Below, one piece after another: positions 60,636 to 64,000 of a DNA stretch of 64,000 nucleotides. The stretch's first letter is position 1. Each line of letters begins with the position of its first letter. The stretch spans positions 62,001 to 126,000 of the forward strand of contig NZ_JAHZIJ010000004.1 in assembly GCF_019443105.1 (NCBI RefSeq). The letters run 5' to 3'. A program made the position numbers and the translations under genes. This DNA is from Paenibacillus oenotherae. Lineage in GTDB: Bacteria; Bacillota; Bacilli; Paenibacillales; Paenibacillaceae. Under the pieces are notes generated by a model, which was not told the DNA's origin, searched no databases, and saw nothing but the letters and a program-made list of their open reading frames with translations.

Positions 60636-61355
60636 TTACAACGGCTTCAATGGCCATACATGCACATCTATTCTTTTACAATAATGAGCGCAATACGGCG
60701 CTGCTATATCTATTCCGGGCAACTGGAGCATCGTATTGTCTCTGATCTCATATGCAGCATCCTGCAGCTCCCAAGGCTCATGATTGATTTCCGACATAAA
60801 TATTCGATTGCGAGACTCGCTATATAGACAATACCTTTCAACCAGCCAATAATCCAATGACCCTGCCTCTGCGCGATACACTTCAGATGTTGGTTGATAG
60901 CTTCCCTTGAATATCGAGCCGCCGCCATTTCTGAAGCTTTCATAGACGATCTTCTCGCCTGCCTGACGCTCCAAGCTCATATTCGCGTAATAGTAGGGCA
61001 AGTGATAGAATTTTCTGCCAAAGAAAACACCTACCGTGCTCTCTGCATCCAGACTGAAGAAATAAACGCCGGACTTATCTCCAACCTTCACATAGGTTCG
61101 TACATTCAACTCTGGAAATTGCGACACATAGGGCACAGACGGGGTTCCTCTGAACCGGATTCCGCTCATCCAGAAAGGCACAATGCTGATCCATGCCTTC
61201 TGATCATAAGTATCAAGCTCCAGCCCCGCAGGAATATGCGGACTTAGCCATTCCGGTTCTACTGGATAATGCAAAAACAATAGATCACGCCAGCTTTGTT
61301 TGATCATCCAGGAACTGCGCGGTACAGGCCACGGTCTCTGCGTGTTCGTTATCAT
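60636..61355 (-). CDS. DUF2071/YqjF-like protein
   Basis: A 239-residue protein of the DUF2071 family: QSWRDLLFLHYPVEPEWLSPHIPAGLELDTYD, AWISIVPFWMSGIRFRG, PELNVRTYVKVGDKSGVYFFSLDAE, VYRAEAGSLDYWLVERYCLYS. Relatives such as YqjF are annotated as acetoacetate decarboxylase-like, but the function is unknown. ATG 61355 follows AAGGGGC. Monocistronic. Confidence 0.85.
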   Translation of the reverse strand: MITNTQRPWPVPRSSWMIKQSWRDLLFLHYPVEPEWLSPHIPAGLELDTYDQKAWISIVPFWMSGIRFRGTPSVPYVSQFPELNVRTYVKVGDKSGVYFFSLDAESTVGVFFGRKFYHLPYYYANMSLERQAGEKIVYESFRNGGGSIFKGSYQPTSEVYRAEAGSLDYWLVERYCLYSESRNRIFMSEINHEPWELQDAAYEIRDNTMLQLPGIDIAAPYCAHYCKRIDVHVWPLKPL

Positions 61356-61714
61356 CCGAATGCCCCTTCATCATGGTAATGGTAATCATTGCTCCAGCAT
61401 ACCCATACATTCTGTCAGGTTTATTTCGGGTTGCAGGATGTTTTCTCCTGCTTGGGTAGTGGACAGGCTGGACAAAGCTATCTATCGGCCTCGCCGGATG
61501 GCCACTGCCCGGCCTTCAGCAGTCAGGGGACTGTCCAGTCCCCTTCGGAAATCTCAGCCCTCACTTGAAGAAGCTGCACGATGTGGAATGCCTGCGATCA
61601 TGGGATGTTGACGTACTCCATGCCAGAAAACGATCCGTCATTCAAACGCTAAGACAAGCGAAATGCGAGCTAGGCAAAACATGCGAAACCGCAGTTTTTT
61701 TCTCCTTTCTGACC

Positions 61715-61865
61715 CCATGAAGGTGAAATGCCTGCCAGAGTGCAGGCATTTCACCTTCGTTTCCCCTTAACGGCCGATTTCCCCTCACATTCATGCATTG
61801 TCGCAGGAATTTTACCGTTATGGCGTCTTGTAGCCGAAATTCATGCCCATTCGCAGGTTTCTCTC
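61715..61865. repeat. Family A hairpin array with a 16-bp perfect stem
   Basis: AAGGTGAAATGCCTGC (61720-61735) and its exact complement (61742-61757) flank a six-base loop; the CCTGC-N6-GCAGG core is 61731-61746. Two decayed units (ATTCATGCATTGTCGCAGG, ATTCATGCCCATTCGCAGG) follow. Confidence 0.78.
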
Positions 61866-61904
61866 TTCTTACGCCGTCACACTGCCTTCAAACCACTTGG
61901 AGAA

Positions 61905-62060
61905 TGGGTTGCCCCAGAATTGATGAAGAGTCCCCACTACGAGCCTCCTATATAAAAAAGATGCTTCCAGTTCCACCTTTCAATTTCAATGGTTTTGGAA
62001 GCATCTTCTCACATGATTTGGGACTGACGCATGGGATATTGGACATTCTGGACAGACCCC
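61905..62060 (+). mobile_element. MITE-like element, copy 3
   Basis: Begins GGGTTGCCCCAGAATTG, contains GAGTCCCCACTACGAGCC and the hairpin GATGCTTCCAGTTCCACC/GGTTTTGGAAGCATC, and ends GACAGACCCC (the inverse of GGGGTCTGTC). It is the same type as copies 1 and 2. It sits directly against the TGA of the downstream FecCD permease gene (62061-62063). Confidence 0.65.
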
Positions 62061-63101
62061 TCAATTATTCCGATTCTTGAACAGCAAATAAATAAAGAAT
62101 GGCGCACCGATGCCAGCGGTAAATACACCTGCCGGAATATCAAGCGGAAGAAAGGCGGTTCTGGCAATAATATCCGCTGCACACACGATTAATCCGCCGA
62201 TCATCGCACACACCGGAACTACACTTGCGAACGAGCGCCCCACTATTTTCCGTGAAATATGGGGAGCGATTAAGCCGACAAATCCGATTCCTCCGGCATA
62301 AGCCACGGCGGATCCCGCCAATGCCACACTGATCAGCAGCAAGCAGAACCGGTCCCGCTGGACTCTTGCTCCAAGACCAATCGCGACCTGGTCTCCCAGC
62401 TCCTGCACATTGACAGATCTTGAGAAAAAGAGCGCAAGCGGCACACTTATCAGCAGCCATGTCAGCATGGAAGTTACTTCATTCCAGTTGGCTCCGTACA
62501 CACTTCCGGTCATCCATATGTAGGCCTGATTCAATGAAGCTGTCGAGCTAAGGACAATCATCATCGTTGTACAAGCACCCGTAGAGGCTGCTACTCCGAT
62601 TCCGATCAGCACAAGCCGTATAGGTGTCACACCTTTTTTCCACGCCAGAGAGTAGATAAGCAGGGAGATGAGCGTCGCCCCAAGTATGGCTGCGAGCGGC
62701 AGCCATTTCATGCTTAGCGCAGCTGAGAAATAAACGATGAAGATAACCGCCGCCACTGACGCGCCGCCTGTAATCCCGATAATATCCGGAGATGCCAGCG
62801 GATTGCGGACGATCCCCTGCAGAATCAAGCCGGATACGCCAAGCGCCGCTCCAACAAGCAAGGAGAGCAGCATGCGCGGCAGTCTTATTGTATCAATAAT
62901 AAAGTTGTATTCACCGGTTCCCATGCCCAGCAGATGCTTGAATACTTCTACCGGGTGAAGCATCGTACTTCCGATCGACAGCCCCGCAATGAACAGCAGC
63001 AATAATAAACCAAACAACAGGACTGTTGTCATTACTGCTTTCTTATCGATAAGGAAGGAGAGCTTGCCCCGGCGGCTTCGTATTGCCGTCATATTGTTCA
63101 T
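62061..63101 (-). CDS. FecCD-type iron-siderophore ABC permease
   Basis: A 346-residue permease of the BtuC/FecCD family with about nine to ten membrane helices and the usual motifs: RLPRMLLSLLVGAALGVSGLILQGIVRNPLASPDIIGITGGAS, GGIGFVGLIAPHISRKIVG and DIPAGVFTAGIGAPFFIYLL. It would pair with the next permease and an ATPase and binding protein outside the window to import ferric siderophores. The start ATG 63101 overlaps the previous stop by 4 bases (ATGA). Confidence 0.9.
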   Translation of the reverse strand: MNNMTAIRSRRGKLSFLIDKKAVMTTVLLFGLLLLLFIAGLSIGSTMLHPVEVFKHLLGMGTGEYNFIIDTIRLPRMLLSLLVGAALGVSGLILQGIVRNPLASPDIIGITGGASVAAVIFIVYFSAALSMKWLPLAAILGATLISLLIYSLAWKKGVTPIRLVLIGIGVAASTGACTTMMIVLSSTASLNQAYIWMTGSVYGANWNEVTSMLTWLLISVPLALFFSRSVNVQELGDQVAIGLGARVQRDRFCLLLISVALAGSAVAYAGGIGFVGLIAPHISRKIVGRSFASVVPVCAMIGGLIVCAADIIARTAFLPLDIPAGVFTAGIGAPFFIYLLFKNRNN

Positions 63102-64000
63102 TCCCGCGTAAACCCCCTGCGTGCAATGTAGATGAAGAACGGTGTCCCAATGAACGCTGTCATGACGCCGATAGGCATTTCCTGAGGCATAATGACAAAC
63201 CTGGCCACGACATCCGCCAACAGCAGCAGGCTCGCGCCAATCAGTGCGCAGTAAGGAACAATCCAGCGATAATCGATGCCGACAAGTGAGCGCACGATAT
63301 GCGGAACGATGAGTCCTATGAAGCCAATGGAGCCGCCTACCGCGACAGACCCTCCTGCCAGAACAATAACAACAACGGCAATCAGCAGCTTCACCAGTAT
63401 CGTCCGTTGTCCGAGGCCTTTGGCTACATCATCCCCTGATGTCAATATATTAACCGGACGGCCGAGAAGAAAGGCCAGAACGGCGGCACCGGCCATGAAC
63501 GGCAATATTGGCAGCAGCATGTCGAGCTCTCTACCTGCAACCGAGCCAGCCAGCCAGAACAGCACCCCCTCCAGATTTTGCTCGCTGATGACGAGCAGCC
63601 CTTGGGTAAAGGAGACGAACAGGGCAGAAATCGCCGCACCCGCCAGTACAATTTTGATAGGAGTCAATCCATCCCGGCCCAGCGACCCCAAGCCATAGAC
63701 AAGGACTGCCGCAACCCCTGCCCCTATGAACCCGATCCACATGAAATGAGTCAGTGAGGAAACGGAGAAGTAGGTAGCAGCAAACACGATAAAAAAGATC
63801 GCGCCTGCATTGATCCCGAAAATGCTGGGCGACGCAAGCGGATTCCTGGTTAGCGCCTGCATGAACGCCCCTGCTATCGCAAGACTGGCTCCGATGACTG
63901 TCGCAATAACTGCCCGCGATATTCGCGTTGTTGTAATGACAATATGCTCCGTAGAGGAAGGATCATAATTCACAAAGGCGTCAATCGTCGTTCCGAAGGG
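63098..64000 (-). CDS. FecCD-type iron-siderophore ABC permease, 5'-truncated by window
   Basis: The visible 300 residues contain TTTRISRAVIATVIGASLAIAGAFMQALTRNPLASPSIFGINAGA, GGSIGFIGLIVPHIVRSLVG and EMPIGVMTAFIGTPFFIYI, the FecCD signature. The frame continues upstream beyond position 64000 (PFGTTIDAFVNYD...), so the start is outside. It is the first of two co-transcribed permease genes, and probably the iron-siderophore binding protein and ATPase lie further upstream. Confidence 0.9.
   Translation of the reverse strand, partial: PFGTTIDAFVNYDPSSTEHIVITTTRISRAVIATVIGASLAIAGAFMQALTRNPLASPSIFGINAGAIFFIVFAATYFSVSSLTHFMWIGFIGAGVAAVLVYGLGSLGRDGLTPIKIVLAGAAISALFVSFTQGLLVISEQNLEGVLFWLAGSVAGRELDMLLPILPFMAGAAVLAFLLGRPVNILTSGDDVAKGLGQRTILVKLLIAVVVIVLAGGSVAVGGSIGFIGLIVPHIVRSLVGIDYRWIVPYCALIGASLLLLADVVARFVIMPQEMPIGVMTAFIGTPFFIYIARRGFTRE

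Larger units (their letters stand above)
61356..62060. other. Repeat-rich intergenic region
   Basis: No gene is supported. Contains a large hairpin (61720-61757), family A units (61715-61865) and a MITE-like element (61905-62060) that ends one base before the stop codon of the FecCD gene. Confidence 0.7.

Overview
The window looks like chromosomal DNA of a Paenibacillus-type Firmicute. The evidence is strong AGGAGG-type ribosome binding sites with ATG, GTG and TTG starts, a desaturase with a DesK/DesR thermosensor pair, a CIRCE operator, DUF4183 and collagen-like proteins typical of spore surfaces, a copper-amine-oxidase N-domain protein, a YesM/YesN-type sensor pair, and a Gram-positive Pel exopolysaccharide operon. 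The genus is inferred from gene content; no rRNA or tRNA gene was seen. Base composition is moderate, with a clearly AT-richer accessory patch at about 19.6-24.0 kb.

Layout. 0-19.6 kb: ordinary accessory and housekeeping genes (RND adaptor, orphan adenine methylase, a pyrF-HAD-GNAT group, nucleotidyltransferase, copper-amine-oxidase N-domain protein, SDRs, ypsA, Cof phosphatase, GAF-LuxR regulator, two lipoproteins, M28 peptidase, MOSC protein). 19.6-24.0 kb: an AT-rich patch with an aminoglycoside-phosphotransferase-like kinase, a truncated IS1595-like transposase, a uridine-kinase-like P-loop protein, a BtrH-like acyltransferase and an SF0329-family protein. 24.5-26.4 kb: VOC, HAD and GrpB proteins. 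27.1-32.3 kb (minus strand): a five-gene operon (chemoreceptor, GAF protein, ThDP enzyme, STAS-like protein, KAS III-like enzyme) behind a cyclic-di-GMP-I riboswitch with its own terminator. 32.9-35.9 kb: des-desK-desR with a candidate DesR operator. 36.2-47.2 kb: an eight-gene operon, pelD(epimerase fusion)-pelE-pelA(deacetylase)-pelF-pelG-cotH-VTC-DUF4956, with a divergent PelA-hydrolase-like gene at 47.4 kb. 48.6-50.5 kb: htpG under CIRCE. 52.1-57.6 kb: a membrane-anchored sugar-binding protein, YesM-like kinase and YesN-like regulator upstream of an MFS sugar transporter. 57.8-60.5 kb: a secreted protein and spore-surface-type DUF4183/collagen proteins. 60.6-64.0 kb: a DUF2071 protein and two FecCD-type siderophore permeases, the second cut by the window edge.

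Two blocks are linked by cyclic-di-GMP. PelD at 45-47 kb carries a degenerate GGDEF domain with an RxxD site, so high c-di-GMP should drive Pel secretion. The riboswitch at 32.2 kb appears wired to terminate the chemoreceptor operon when the ligand is bound, so that operon should be on when c-di-GMP is low. The operon is the best candidate for an undescribed system: it joins a chemoreceptor lacking an extracellular sensor domain with enzymes able to make a small ketone- or acyl-type molecule, including a KAS III-like enzyme that appears to keep its cysteine but lose the usual His and Asn.

The intergenic DNA is unusual. Three repeat families recur: (A) hairpins of the form CCTGC-6 nt-GCAGG in arrays; (B) arrays of a CCGCTTACAG/CCTGCTTACA motif; (C) a MITE-like element of about 160 bp with imperfect terminal inverted repeats starting GGGGYTGTCC, always found beside a family A block.
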